Shown: positions 20,337-30,246 of the stretch, piece after piece
Layout of the letters: every line of letters starts with the position of its first letter
How positions within the stretch are numbered: position 1 is the stretch's first letter
Assembly (NCBI GenBank): GCA_020883125.1
Contig: JAHREW010000001.1
Coordinates: forward strand, 35,599-99,598
DNA length: 64,000 nucleotides
Direction: 5' to 3'
Origin: Microcoleus sp. CAWBG506
Lineage (GTDB): Bacteria; Cyanobacteriota; Cyanobacteriia; Cyanobacteriales; Microcoleaceae
The notes under the pieces: generated by a model
Seen by the model: only the letters and a program-made list of their open reading frames with translations
Told to the model about the DNA's origin: nothing
Databases searched by the model: none
Program-made: the position numbers and the translations under genes

Positions 20337-21446
20337 ATGAACATTTCCCACAACGATTTAGATTTGCCTTTAATTTCCGTCATCATACCTGCTTACAACG
20401 CTGAAAATTTTATTGCCAAAACACTCTTATCTGTATCATCTCAAACTTATCAAAACATAGAAATATTAGTTGTTAACGATGGGTCTACAGACACCACCGC
20501 AGACATAATCAAATCTTTCGCCAAAAAAGATAAGCGAGTTATCCTATTGGAACAATCAAATGCAGGCGTAGCAACCGCGCGCAACCTCGCCATCGAAAAA
20601 TCGAGAGGCGAATATATTGCTCCCATCGATGCCGACGATATTTGGTATCCTCAAAACCTAGAAAAACAATTAGACTGCTTAAGGAAATCAGAGCCATCCG
20701 TAGGAGTGGTCTATTCGTGGTCCCTTGATATCAACGAACAAGACTTACTCACAGGTGGATTTTACAACTCTATCGTAGAAGGAGAAGTTTACACAGCTTT
20801 AGTTTATAAATATTTTATGGGTAATGCGAGTTCATGTCTGATCCGCCGGATTTGTTTCGAGAAAGTCGGCGGTTACAATAGCCAATTGAAAGCCGAAAAT
20901 GCCCAAGGCTGCGAAGACTTGGAACTTTTCCTCCGCATCGCTGAACATTATCAATTTAAAGTAGTACCAGAATTTTTAGTTGGTTATCGACAGATTCCCA
21001 GCAGTATGTCTTGTAACTATGCAGCAATGGCAAAATCTCACTCTTTAATTATGGCAGATGTGCGGGAGCAGCATCCTGACATTCCTGCCAAGATTTATCG
21101 CTGGTCAAACAGCAGTTTTTATATGTACAATTTAGCAATAAAAAGCAACCGTAACGGCAACCATTTGAGTACATTATTTTGGCTCTATCGAGCTTTTAAA
21201 GAAGATTTATTCATGACTCTTTTGCGTCACAATTTTTATATTTTGTGTATGGAAAGTATCTTAAGAATTCTAGTTAAACCATTTACTCAATCTGGGTTAG
21301 AGTTGAAACAACAATTGCCATCCAGTGAAGGAACAACAATGGCCACCATCAACCAGCGAACCAGGATTCACAAAATACTCCCGTCCCAGGTGTATGAAAG
21401 AATGCGATTCAATCGTTTAGCAAATCGAGCTATGGAAGAAGGTTAA
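20337..21446 (+). CDS. Glycosyltransferase family 2
   Basis: ISVIIPAYNAENFIAKTLLSVSSQTYQNIEILVVNDGSTDTT, ARNLAIEKSRGEYIAPIDADDIW. Confidence 0.9.
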   Translation: MNISHNDLDLPLISVIIPAYNAENFIAKTLLSVSSQTYQNIEILVVNDGSTDTTADIIKSFAKKDKRVILLEQSNAGVATARNLAIEKSRGEYIAPIDADDIWYPQNLEKQLDCLRKSEPSVGVVYSWSLDINEQDLLTGGFYNSIVEGEVYTALVYKYFMGNASSCLIRRICFEKVGGYNSQLKAENAQGCEDLELFLRIAEHYQFKVVPEFLVGYRQIPSSMSCNYAAMAKSHSLIMADVREQHPDIPAKIYRWSNSSFYMYNLAIKSNRNGNHLSTLFWLYRAFKEDLFMTLLRHNFYILCMESILRILVKPFTQSGLELKQQLPSSEGTTMATINQRTRIHKILPSQVYERMRFNRLANRAMEEG

Positions 21447-21577
21447 AGAAACGAAAAGTTATTTTCCTTTTTCCTTCTACTTATAAAGCAGATTCCAGTA
21501 GGGACACGGCACTGCCGTCTCCCTACGGCACTCGAAGAGCGGGGGTGTACTTCATAAACCTGCAATCTGCTGTATTT

Positions 21578-22117
21578 CTAAGCGTGAGAAGCTGTAGGAG
21601 TTTGAGCTTTTGGCTGCTTACCATCGGGCGAAATAGATTCCCCTTCAATAAAAGACCGCAGCATCCAAGCCATTTGTTCGTGCTGTTCCATCAAACCAGT
21701 CAAAAAGTCTGCCGTTCCATCATCCTTAAACTCTTCACTGCACTGTTCGACGTGTTCACGGAGATTGCGAATAACCAACTCGTGGTCATCAACTAAACGC
21801 GATACCATTTCCGTAGCTAAAGGCAAATCGCCGATATGTTCTTTAATCGAACCATACTTCAGAAAACCCTCAGCAGTACCAATTGGATAGCCACCTAAAG
21901 TTCTCACCCGTTCCGCCATAGCATCGATATTTAGTGTTAACGCCTGATAGTGTTCTTCCCACAACTGATGGAGCGATCTAAACTGCGGGCCAACTACATC
22001 CCAGTGGTACTTCTTAGTTTTGATTAACAGCAGATAAGCATCTGAGAGGTCGTGATTCAACAGTTCGATGACTCCCGCACGTTGCTCTTCGGATAGACCT
22101 ATGTTTAACTTACGCAT
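21578..22117 (-). CDS. dps: Dps-family DNA starvation/ferritin-like protein
   Basis: KKYHWDVVGPQFRSLHQLWEEHYQAL...IDAMAERVRTLGGYPIGT is the Dps ferroxidase signature. Confidence 0.9.
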   Translation of the reverse strand: MRKLNIGLSEEQRAGVIELLNHDLSDAYLLLIKTKKYHWDVVGPQFRSLHQLWEEHYQALTLNIDAMAERVRTLGGYPIGTAEGFLKYGSIKEHIGDLPLATEMVSRLVDDHELVIRNLREHVEQCSEEFKDDGTADFLTGLMEQHEQMAWMLRSFIEGESISPDGKQPKAQTPTASHA

Positions 22118-22542
22118 TGAAACTGTTTCCTACAATCTAAGTTTCCATTCATTAAAACCGATTTACTCTCTCAATTACATCAACCCAAAGGACGATTGAA
22201 GTTTAGTAAAATAGCCTAGTTTTCTGTTACAATAATCGCCATATAGATACCTTTAGATAGATGCAATGAAACTTTTGGTTCCGAGCCGTTAGTGCCACTG
22301 TGGCGATCGCAAAGATGGGCAAGTCGGCGATCGCCCACTCAATATATATATGATGCTCTCATATCTGCCACCGTCTCCCAGATACCCAGACTCATCAGCT
22401 AGATTCCCTAGTTTGTCGTTTGAGAACCGAAATATTGTAACTAAATATTACAAAGTGACGTTAAAACTGTATAGAGTCTTGACAGCAAAGAAAGGAGCCG
22501 CTATTCTGATATACATACCCGGGTAAGTCAATTCACAGTCCT

Positions 22543-22893
22543 ATGCAAGAAAAGCAAAAAGTTACACTGTATCTTCCACCTGAACTGCATCGCCAGCTCA
22601 AAATCAAAGCCGCAGTTGAATCGGAACCGATGTCATCAATTGCCGAAAGGGCAATTGTCTTTTACCTAGGAAACTCCGAACTGGTTGACGAAGTAGAAGC
22701 CTCCTACGGACAAACCCATCGGGTATACACTTGTCCAGAATGCACGGGTTCAGTAGTAATGCGAGATGGAGAACTGGCATCGTTAACAAGTCAGCCAAGC
22801 GTATTGGCTGAGCAGGAGCTTCCAGTAAAGCAGGTGTCCGGCGTCAGCGCCAGCACAGCCCTACCGGGAGAGGAAGAATTAGTTCCCTGCTAA
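22543..22893 (+). CDS. Ribbon-helix-helix (CopG/Arc-like) protein
   Basis: N-terminus KVTLYLPPELHRQLKIKAAVESEPMSSIAERAIVFYL matches an RHH domain. Confidence 0.75.
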   Translation: MQEKQKVTLYLPPELHRQLKIKAAVESEPMSSIAERAIVFYLGNSELVDEVEASYGQTHRVYTCPECTGSVVMRDGELASLTSQPSVLAEQELPVKQVSGVSASTALPGEEELVPC

Positions 22894-22999
22894 GAATGCC
22901 TTGCTTCCGCAAGCGGCTAGAACTGAAATAGTCAGTTTTCAGCTAATGGCAGCATTGAGATTTAGCCAAGATAGCACCGTCTCTAGTGGGTCGAGGAAT

Positions 23000-24520
23000 A
23001 TGCAAGAAGAGATCAGTATTCTAATCCAAGCTCAATATCCTCTGATCTACCTCGTGACATCCGAGGAAGAGCGGTGTGAGCAAGCAATTTGGACAATCGC
23101 TCAAGGCAAACCACAACGGCAAGTCTTTGTCTGGACTGTAACCCAGGGTATGCTAAAGTACGGTGAACCTAGGACAAACGCCCAGCAAAACACGCTCTCG
23201 CCACAGGCAGCCCTGGAATGGGTGATCCGGCAGCGAGAACCCAACAGCAACCCCAGTATCTATATATTCAAGGATCTTCATCCTTTTAAAGATGATGCGG
23301 CTGTAACTAGGTTGTTGCGTGATGCGATCGCCAACTTCAAAGGAACACAAAAGACAATTATACTGATGTCTCCTTTGCAGCAAATTCCGATCGAGCTAGA
23401 AAAAGAAGTGGTAGTCTTAGACTTCGCCCTGCCAGACATGGCGGAACTAAACCAAGTATTGTCTAGCCAGTTGGAACAAACCAAATCGCGACGCATTACC
23501 ACAGAAGGGCGAGAAAAACTCTTGAAAGCAGCCTTGGGATTAACCAAGGATGAAGCCGAAAAAGTTTATCGCAAAGCCCAAGTTTGCAAAGGGCGCTTGA
23601 CAGAAGACGAAGTAGACATAGTTCTTTCGGAGAAAAAGCAGCTAATTCGGCGCAACGGTATTCTAGAGTTCATAGAAGAAGACGAAACCCTGGATGCAGT
23701 CGGCGGTTTAGAAGAACTCAAACGGTGGCTCAAGCAGCGTTCCAACGCTTTCACAGAGAGAGCGAGAGAATACGGTTTGCCCCAACCCAAAGGAATGCTG
23801 ATTCTTGGTGTACCAGGATGCGGAAAATCGCTGATTGCCAAGACTACATCCCGCCTCTGGGGACTGCCTCTGCTACGTCTCGATATGGGTAGAGTCTACG
23901 ACGGATCGATGGTAGGTCGATCGGAAGCTAACCTCCGTAACGCCCTAAAAACCGCAGAATCCATCTCTCCAGCCATCCTATTCATTGACGAACTAGATAA
24001 AGCCTTTGCAGGAGGCACTGGTTCTGCCGACTCAGACGGAGGCACATCCAGCCGAATTTTCGGTTCCTTCCTCACTTGGATGCAAGAAAAAACTTCCCCA
24101 GTTTTCGTCATGGCAACAGCCAACCGCATCGAGCGGCTACCGGGGGAATTCTTGAGGAAAGGGCGATTCGACGAGCTATTCTTTGTTGACCTGCCAACGA
24201 AAGAAGAACGCCAAGATATATTCAAAATTCACCTGTCAAAGCGGCGCATGGACATCTCTCGCTTCGATTTAGAGCAACTGTCCAACGTTTCCGATGGCTT
24301 TTCAGGCGCAGAGATTGAGCAAGGGCTAGTAGCAGCCATGTACGAAGCCTTCGCTCAAGATAGAGAGTTTACGCAGTTAGATATCATCGCGGCCATTAAA
24401 TCCACATTGCCACTGTCTAAAACCATGACCGAACAGGTCAGCGCCCTCCGAGATTGGGCGAGACAGCGCGCACGGCCCGCTGCGTCTTCCGTCGCTGAAT
24501 ACCAGCGCATGGAATTCTAA
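23000..24520 (+). CDS. ycf46: AAA ATPase, Ycf46-like
   Basis: LILGVPGCGKSLIAKTTSRLWGLPLLRLDMGRVYDGSMVGRSEANLRNALKTAESISPAILFIDELDKAF. The conserved N-terminus starts at MQEEISILIQAQYPLIYLVTSEE (ATG 23000), downstream of the track start 22901. Confidence 0.88.
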   Translation: MQEEISILIQAQYPLIYLVTSEEERCEQAIWTIAQGKPQRQVFVWTVTQGMLKYGEPRTNAQQNTLSPQAALEWVIRQREPNSNPSIYIFKDLHPFKDDAAVTRLLRDAIANFKGTQKTIILMSPLQQIPIELEKEVVVLDFALPDMAELNQVLSSQLEQTKSRRITTEGREKLLKAALGLTKDEAEKVYRKAQVCKGRLTEDEVDIVLSEKKQLIRRNGILEFIEEDETLDAVGGLEELKRWLKQRSNAFTERAREYGLPQPKGMLILGVPGCGKSLIAKTTSRLWGLPLLRLDMGRVYDGSMVGRSEANLRNALKTAESISPAILFIDELDKAFAGGTGSADSDGGTSSRIFGSFLTWMQEKTSPVFVMATANRIERLPGEFLRKGRFDELFFVDLPTKEERQDIFKIHLSKRRMDISRFDLEQLSNVSDGFSGAEIEQGLVAAMYEAFAQDREFTQLDIIAAIKSTLPLSKTMTEQVSALRDWARQRARPAASSVAEYQRMEF

Positions 24521-24650
24521 AAGCTTTCTCCTGGTCCAAACAGGAGCAAAGGCTAGCCACAGCTAGCAGTTCGATTCAAGAGCCGCCCAGCGGCACCGTT
24601 AAGTCCAGACCGTTGTTGTTTCTCTCTCAGTTCTATTAGGAGGAAATCCA

Positions 24651-25004
24651 ATGTCTCACTTTAGCACTCTGCGTACCAAAATCACCGATGCCGAAATCCT
24701 GAAAGCTTCCCTACGCGACTTGGGTATCACAGTCAAGTCAGAAGCTGATGTTCGTGGCTACAACGGCCAACGTGTTCGCTCCGACATCGTAGCAACTCTC
24801 GAAGGCGAATATGACTTGGGTTGGTCTCGCAATAGCGACGGTTCTTTCGACTTGATTGCAGACTTGTGGGGCGTCGCCAAAAAGCACAATCAAACCGAGT
24901 TGATCAACTCGATCAACCAGAAGTACGCAGTTAACAAAACCTTGGCAGCAGTCAAGCAACGTGGTTTGCAAAACGCCAACGTTAAGCTGGTAGTTCAAAA
25001 CTAA
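24651..25004 (+). CDS. ycf35: DUF1257 / Ycf35-like protein
   Basis: MSHFSTLRTKITDAEILKASLRDLGITVKSEADVRGYNGQRVRSDIVATLEGEYDLGWSRN...; AGGAGG RBS just upstream. Confidence 0.88.
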   Translation: MSHFSTLRTKITDAEILKASLRDLGITVKSEADVRGYNGQRVRSDIVATLEGEYDLGWSRNSDGSFDLIADLWGVAKKHNQTELINSINQKYAVNKTLAAVKQRGLQNANVKLVVQN

Positions 25005-25028
25005 TTGATCTGCGCGTTTCTAAGCTGG

Positions 25029-25060
25029 CGGGTTAACCTCATAGGGTTAACCCGTTTTTT
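25029..25060 (+). terminator. Rho-independent terminator after ycf35
   Basis: CGGGTTAACC-TCATAG-GGTTAACCCG followed by TTTTTT. Confidence 0.92.
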
Positions 25061-25098
25061 ATTGACAAAAACTGAATTTAACAGGACTTATATCAAAT

Positions 25099-25260
25099 CC
25101 GGTAGCATCTGATATCAAATCCGGTAACATCGGAATTATTCATCTCTCTTATCTCCCTCTGTGTTCTCTGCGTTCTCTGTGGTTAAATCATTCCGATGCA
25201 GCCGGAAACGATATGATACCAAATCCGGTAACATCGGAATTATTCATCTCTCTTATCTCC
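25099..25260. repeat. MITE-like dispersed repeat (copy A, with partial duplications)
   Basis: ATCAAATCCGGTAACATCGGAATTATT...AAATCATTCCGATGCAGCCGGAAACGATATGATA shows imperfect terminal inverted repeats. Related to 48628-48735 and 60120-60230 in reverse orientation. Confidence 0.75.
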
Positions 25261-25328
25261 CTCTCTCGCCTGAGTTCTTGAGGCACAAACCGGGTTTTTG
25301 ACCCCCCGTGCGTCCAGGACTGTTTAAG

Positions 25329-27704
25329 TTAAAACCAGCGCTTTTTAAGTTTTTTTAAGTGAGATTTCCTCAAATTCTCCACCAACTGCCGCAACTGGTT
25401 CAAATTACCCATTTCCCCTCCGTACTTCCAGCGTACATAAGCCTGAGAAACCTCCTCAATCACATCTGCTTCATCAGTTCCCTGATTTTGGCGCATCGCC
25501 TCAGCATACTCCAAAGGCGTTTGAGCGCGAGGTTTCACAAATCCCCGACTCGCCAAATCCTTCAACATTTCCTGATAAACCCCCTCCACAGGCGGCAACT
25601 TCCCCAGCCAACGACGGTAGCGCCACTTGCGCCACAGTTGCCAAATTAACCAGCCAAGGAAGCCAAAGGCGATCGCAGCAATTAAGCCAGTAAACAGCCC
25701 CACCCAGCCCTTCGCCAACTGCGCCAAAAACCATCCCAGAATCAAACCGATCCAGCCGAACACAAAAGCGAACACTGAATCTAACCCACTTCTCAGAGGC
25801 GTTGGTAGCCAACCCGCTACCCACTTCCAAAATGATTCCAGGGCGCTAAAAGTCTGGTTATCTTCCACCGAAGCCGGAATCAGAGGATAACCGGGAATCG
25901 GATTAAAAGCAAACCAGCCGTAATTGGGAAAATATACCTCCGTCATCAAGAAAGCATCGGTATTTTTGACAATATATAAACCCGTAAACGGGTTGAATTC
26001 CCCCGTGTCAAATCCGCCCACCATCCGCGCCGGAATTCCGATCGACCTTAGCATAATTGTCAGCACCGTCGAAAAGTGGTCTGGATATCCACCAGTCACC
26101 TTTTTGCCATTCTGGGTGTTTTGATAACCAAACAGAAAACCCTCGACTAAATCTTCATTTTCTTCTAAATAAGGCAAGGCTTTTTCAATTTTATAATTCG
26201 GATTTTGCTTTAAATATTGAGCCAAATATAAAGCTTTTTCGTAGGGAGAGTCGATCGCTCTATCTGATTTAGCTACTCTAGTTCTAGCCAGCAATATTTC
26301 CTCGGTTTTTTCCCGCACCTTGGCCGCAATTTTAGGAGGCACATCTAAATAGAACTTGCGAATATTTTTCGGGTAATCAGTACCCGTTTTATCCAACAAA
26401 TCCCGATCGCGATAAGGCACATTAGAAATCACCGTATAAGTCGTACCTGCCGCCAATTCTATAGGCGATCGCAAACCGCCCTCCGCATCAAACGCCACCT
26501 CATTAGTCGGAAAATAAAGCTCTTTCGGCTTGTTTAAAGCCGGAATCAAATTCGGCAATTGAGCAACAATAGTATAACTTTGAATCACTTCTTGAGTCCG
26601 GGGTGCATTTGGAAACGGATTCAGATAAAATTGATAGGACCACCTTGGTCTGTTAATCTTTTGAGCTTGTTCGTTGCGAGAAATTTCCCAGCCCTGACCG
26701 GTGTATTTGTCAAAGCCTAATACCCGCCAAAAACCCGCCGCCTGCGATCGCACCCGCATCACCACTTGAGGTGTCATTTCCCCCCGTAAATTTTGATTGA
26801 TGCGCTGATTGAAACCGTAATAAAAAGTAGAATCTACCTCTCCTGGCCCTTTGTCTGGGTTTCTCCCCCTTCCTGTGCCACTTCCTTTTTGATTTCCCCC
26901 TCTGACATAGCCTGGATTCAGAATACTGCGGGAGTCAAACTCCCCCTTATATTCAATCGGAGCACTCACCGGAAAAGTCCGTAATTGATAACCAGGGAGG
27001 CGTGGTAAAAATGCAAATATAGTCAGCCCCAATCCCACAGTTATTAGCAACAATAAACCAAAAGATTTTGGAGATAAGGTGGCTGCAAATAATGACCAGT
27101 TTTTGTTTTTTTGATCTTGATTTTCTACATTTTGCTTAGTCTTTTCTAGCTGGGAGAGTCCCAAGCGCGATCGATAATCCAAAACTAAAGTCGGGAGCGC
27201 TAAAGCTAAAAACAGTAACAGCAGTGGTCCAAAAGTCAAGGTTTGGCTGAGAGTCCCTGCTACTCCCAACAAAATCAGCCCGATTACCATCGAGTAGCCT
27301 AAATCTTTGCGGCGCGGCAAATCGAAGCTGTGCAGCACTTGAACTTGAATTAATAGTTGGGCCAAAACTAACCTTGTATCGTTCAATTCTCCTACCAAAC
27401 GGCTGAAGAAGGCGAACAGGGCCACCAGCATACCAATGGCGATGCAGAATTTAGCTGCTACATTGCGATCGCGCCGGCGATACCAACTCCAAGTTGCCCC
27501 CACAATACTAACAGGCACTGCCCAAAGATTGAGATTCTCTTCCGAAGCAACATCCGTAGCCACAATTCCCACTATTACCAACAACTGAACTAGGATTCGC
27601 AGCAGTAAAGAATCCTCAGTCACCGGCGGAGGCATTGCCTCAATCTGCTCCCACAGCTTACCAAAAAAAGGTATCTTTCGCAGGTTATCAGTTGTCATTT
27701 GCAC
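25329..27704 (-). CDS. TgpA-like transglutaminase-domain membrane protein (DUF3488/DUF4129 type)
   Basis: N-terminal TM region, GYPDHFSTVLTIMLRSIGIPARMVGGFDTGEFN transglutaminase motif, C-terminal TM plus DUF4129-like tail. Confidence 0.88.
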   Translation of the reverse strand: MQMTTDNLRKIPFFGKLWEQIEAMPPPVTEDSLLLRILVQLLVIVGIVATDVASEENLNLWAVPVSIVGATWSWYRRRDRNVAAKFCIAIGMLVALFAFFSRLVGELNDTRLVLAQLLIQVQVLHSFDLPRRKDLGYSMVIGLILLGVAGTLSQTLTFGPLLLLFLALALPTLVLDYRSRLGLSQLEKTKQNVENQDQKNKNWSLFAATLSPKSFGLLLLITVGLGLTIFAFLPRLPGYQLRTFPVSAPIEYKGEFDSRSILNPGYVRGGNQKGSGTGRGRNPDKGPGEVDSTFYYGFNQRINQNLRGEMTPQVVMRVRSQAAGFWRVLGFDKYTGQGWEISRNEQAQKINRPRWSYQFYLNPFPNAPRTQEVIQSYTIVAQLPNLIPALNKPKELYFPTNEVAFDAEGGLRSPIELAAGTTYTVISNVPYRDRDLLDKTGTDYPKNIRKFYLDVPPKIAAKVREKTEEILLARTRVAKSDRAIDSPYEKALYLAQYLKQNPNYKIEKALPYLEENEDLVEGFLFGYQNTQNGKKVTGGYPDHFSTVLTIMLRSIGIPARMVGGFDTGEFNPFTGLYIVKNTDAFLMTEVYFPNYGWFAFNPIPGYPLIPASVEDNQTFSALESFWKWVAGWLPTPLRSGLDSVFAFVFGWIGLILGWFLAQLAKGWVGLFTGLIAAIAFGFLGWLIWQLWRKWRYRRWLGKLPPVEGVYQEMLKDLASRGFVKPRAQTPLEYAEAMRQNQGTDEADVIEEVSQAYVRWKYGGEMGNLNQLRQLVENLRKSHLKKLKKRWF

Positions 27705-27839
27705 CCCTTCGATTTTCCCTGGTTTATTTGTGATTGTTTATACCGATTGATTTGGCGGCTGATTACCAAATTGCGATCGGTAAAAATCCTATCCAAAAAC
27801 GCAGTTATTTATTTAATATTTGCCTTTTTAGTTGCAATT

Positions 27840-28904
27840 TTAGACGGACAAAGTAGGACGAATTGCAAACATCAAAGCTCTGGCATCGAAGTTTTGGAAG
27901 CGAACTTCTAGTGCATAGGTTTTGTCAGGTTGCGGGTCAAACAACTCCACACTTAAATTACCTGAATTTGGTCGCTGTGCACTTGCTTCTGCATTTTCTC
28001 CTTTAAGTTCCAAACTTCCTCCTCCGGGAAATTGACACTCAACTCTCAAAGATGTCATCGACTGTTCTGTGTCACTCCTTGACTGGTATTGGGCTTTTAG
28101 AGTGAGGGAACCCAATGCAGTCAGCCATTCTCGTGACACTGGCGACTGATTTGCTGGACAATTCAAAGTTAGAGAATCCAGAATTTCCCGCGCGGCCATC
28201 AGCGACAGTAGCATTTGTTGGTCGGCTGTTGCGGCTTCGTAATTCGGAAAATCCTCTATATCTAAAACTTCAACTCCGCGGACGGCACCTCTGAGCACTA
28301 AGCCAGCTAATTCGTTGAGTTCCTGAGATTGGTCGGGAAACAAGCTATCTACAGCCTGAACTAATTTCGATCCTTCTCGCAGCGACGACATTACCAGATT
28401 CTGACAGGGTTCTAGGAGTTGAGCAAATACCCCTTGGGCGATCGGAATTGGCAGGCGTCCCCATCTGATATTTTGGAGTTGGGGTGTCCAGAGGTGTAGG
28501 GGGGGAACCCATTGGGGGGTTACATCGTCTGGATAGTCGTGGTCGTAGCTTTGAATTTCTGTTTCCCAAGGAAACAGCGGCGGGTTGGATTCAATGGAGG
28601 CTCTTAGCCTCTGTTTTAACAAAGTCTGAAAACGATCTTGCACGGTCGGTATTTCTCCCATTGTCAGCGGTTGTGCGGTTTCATTGCTTTGGGTCCCAAC
28701 TTGATAGTCAAGTGGGTCTGGTTCGTCCCATTCCCAGTATTCCCTCTCGGAATGCTCTCCTGTGTCGTCCCACTCTTGGGAGGGAAACGGCCCAGTTAAG
28801 TTTTCCTCATCTTCACTCAAGGCATTCGCAGGCGCTTGCAATATCCAGTCTAAAAAATGGCGCTCGAAAGCCTCTGCATCCCTGTTCGTTTCGTTATTCA
28901 TCAC
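27840..28904 (-). CDS. patU: PatU-like protein
   Basis: Acidic N-terminus, C-terminal beta-rich region (LEVRFQNFDARALMFAIRP), overlaps the 3' end of the HetZ-like gene. Assigned from gene order plus recalled sequence character. Confidence 0.6.
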   Translation of the reverse strand: MMNNETNRDAEAFERHFLDWILQAPANALSEDEENLTGPFPSQEWDDTGEHSEREYWEWDEPDPLDYQVGTQSNETAQPLTMGEIPTVQDRFQTLLKQRLRASIESNPPLFPWETEIQSYDHDYPDDVTPQWVPPLHLWTPQLQNIRWGRLPIPIAQGVFAQLLEPCQNLVMSSLREGSKLVQAVDSLFPDQSQELNELAGLVLRGAVRGVEVLDIEDFPNYEAATADQQMLLSLMAAREILDSLTLNCPANQSPVSREWLTALGSLTLKAQYQSRSDTEQSMTSLRVECQFPGGGSLELKGENAEASAQRPNSGNLSVELFDPQPDKTYALEVRFQNFDARALMFAIRPTLSV

Positions 28905-30075
28905 TAGATGCCCCTTCTCCGGAATCTGAACGATTACGCAATTCCCAGGCCAGTTCCAGCAACTTAAACCACCTTTTCTGTACCTGGGCTACCGTGCTGC
29001 CGAGGGTTTGTGCGATCGCTGAATCTGACAGACCCTGTTGCTTCAACTTTAGCAAACGCTGTCCCTCTGGGCCAATTTGCTCACAAAAAGCTTGCCACTG
29101 AGCCGGCAGCAAACCCAAGTTTCGATCTAAGTCTGCTTCTAGCCACTGGTGAACCAGTTCCCACCGGTGAGACATCGCAAACCGAAGCAAATGGTATTTG
29201 AAGCGCTGCTGCAAATAGTCTCTTTGGCGGGGAGTGATGCCCAGAATTGCCTCTATTTCCTGGGTTGGCAAATCTTGCAACCTCAGCACAAAATAATCGG
29301 CGCATTCTTCTTGGTTGCGCTCTTTCAAGTAAGCAACTAATTCGTCTATCACGTTCTGTCGCAGAGACTCTGACTCCTCGCCGTAGGGGCGAATTCCAGT
29401 GGCACCTTGTCCGGCCATCGCCTCTCGTACTGAGTGTACTGAAGAGTCGTTCCAGGTTTGGTCAGAATCTGTAGCCCCTCCGTCTGCGGCTTGTTCCATA
29501 TCTACGGAGGTTTCTTTGGGCTGCTGCTGGGAAAAGGTTTGGGCCCGCAAAATAATTAGTTGCTGGCTGCGGTTCCGAGGCAAAGGAATACGCCGTTTAC
29601 CAAAGCGCTCTACAAATGCCATGTACTCTGCTAATTCTAAGCGAGTGCGGGGGCTGTAGGTGGGTGGCAGTTGCGTTTCGCGCCGGAATGCTTTTAAAGC
29701 TTCGAGATAAAATCCTTGCAAGAAATCTTTGATCAGCTCAATCCGCGCCTGGTAGCTAGACTGCACCTGGGGTGGAGTGATGTAGCGATAGACGATCGCA
29801 CTGAGGGTACTGTGTAATTCTACTCGTCCTGGCCCGGAGCCTAAATTGTAATAATGGAGGCATTGTTGCAAGCGGTGCTGGGCGAGACCTAGGGCAGAAC
29901 CTTCTATGTCTCCAGAGGCTTGAATCCGCTGGCTTTCTGTGCATATCCTGTTGACTTCTGCTGCGAGTCGTCCTGCTACATCCCGGCAATTCTGCTCAGA
30001 CGCGCGAGTGGACTTTGTAAGTTCGTCTAACAGCAGTTGAAAGATGGTTTCCACGCTCTGGCAGATTTCCCGCAT
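28894..30075 (-). CDS. hetZ: HetZ-like protein
   Basis: VETIFQLLLDELTKSTRASEQNCRDVAGRLAAEV...GRVELHSTLSAIVYRYITPPQVQSSYQARIELIKDFLQGFYLEALKAFRRE...QQLIILRAQTFSQQQPKETSVDMEQ...DYFVLRLQDLPTQEIEAILGITPRQRDYLQQRFKYHLLRFA. Confidence 0.8.
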   Translation of the reverse strand: MREICQSVETIFQLLLDELTKSTRASEQNCRDVAGRLAAEVNRICTESQRIQASGDIEGSALGLAQHRLQQCLHYYNLGSGPGRVELHSTLSAIVYRYITPPQVQSSYQARIELIKDFLQGFYLEALKAFRRETQLPPTYSPRTRLELAEYMAFVERFGKRRIPLPRNRSQQLIILRAQTFSQQQPKETSVDMEQAADGGATDSDQTWNDSSVHSVREAMAGQGATGIRPYGEESESLRQNVIDELVAYLKERNQEECADYFVLRLQDLPTQEIEAILGITPRQRDYLQQRFKYHLLRFAMSHRWELVHQWLEADLDRNLGLLPAQWQAFCEQIGPEGQRLLKLKQQGLSDSAIAQTLGSTVAQVQKRWFKLLELAWELRNRSDSGEGASSDE

Positions 30076-30246
30076 GATTGTTTACAACTAACCTTGAAAT
30101 TAGCACACTCATTTGACTTTAGATGGAAGATTTTAGATTTGTGAGATGCAAGCAGGTGGCCCCAGCTATCCCATAGTTTTACAATACTTGGACGCGCACC
30201 TGCTAACCTGAAATTCTGAATATCCAATCTCAAATTATAGCGACCG

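Noticed and set aside
22901-22999. N-terminal extension of the Ycf46-like protein
   Set aside because: Conserved sequence begins at MQEEISILIQAQYP (23000). Upstream residues look non-coding.
28484-29101. 205-aa plus-strand ORF
   Set aside because: Antisense to the overlapping patU/hetZ-like genes. Composition looks like a reverse-complement shadow and there are no domain motifs.
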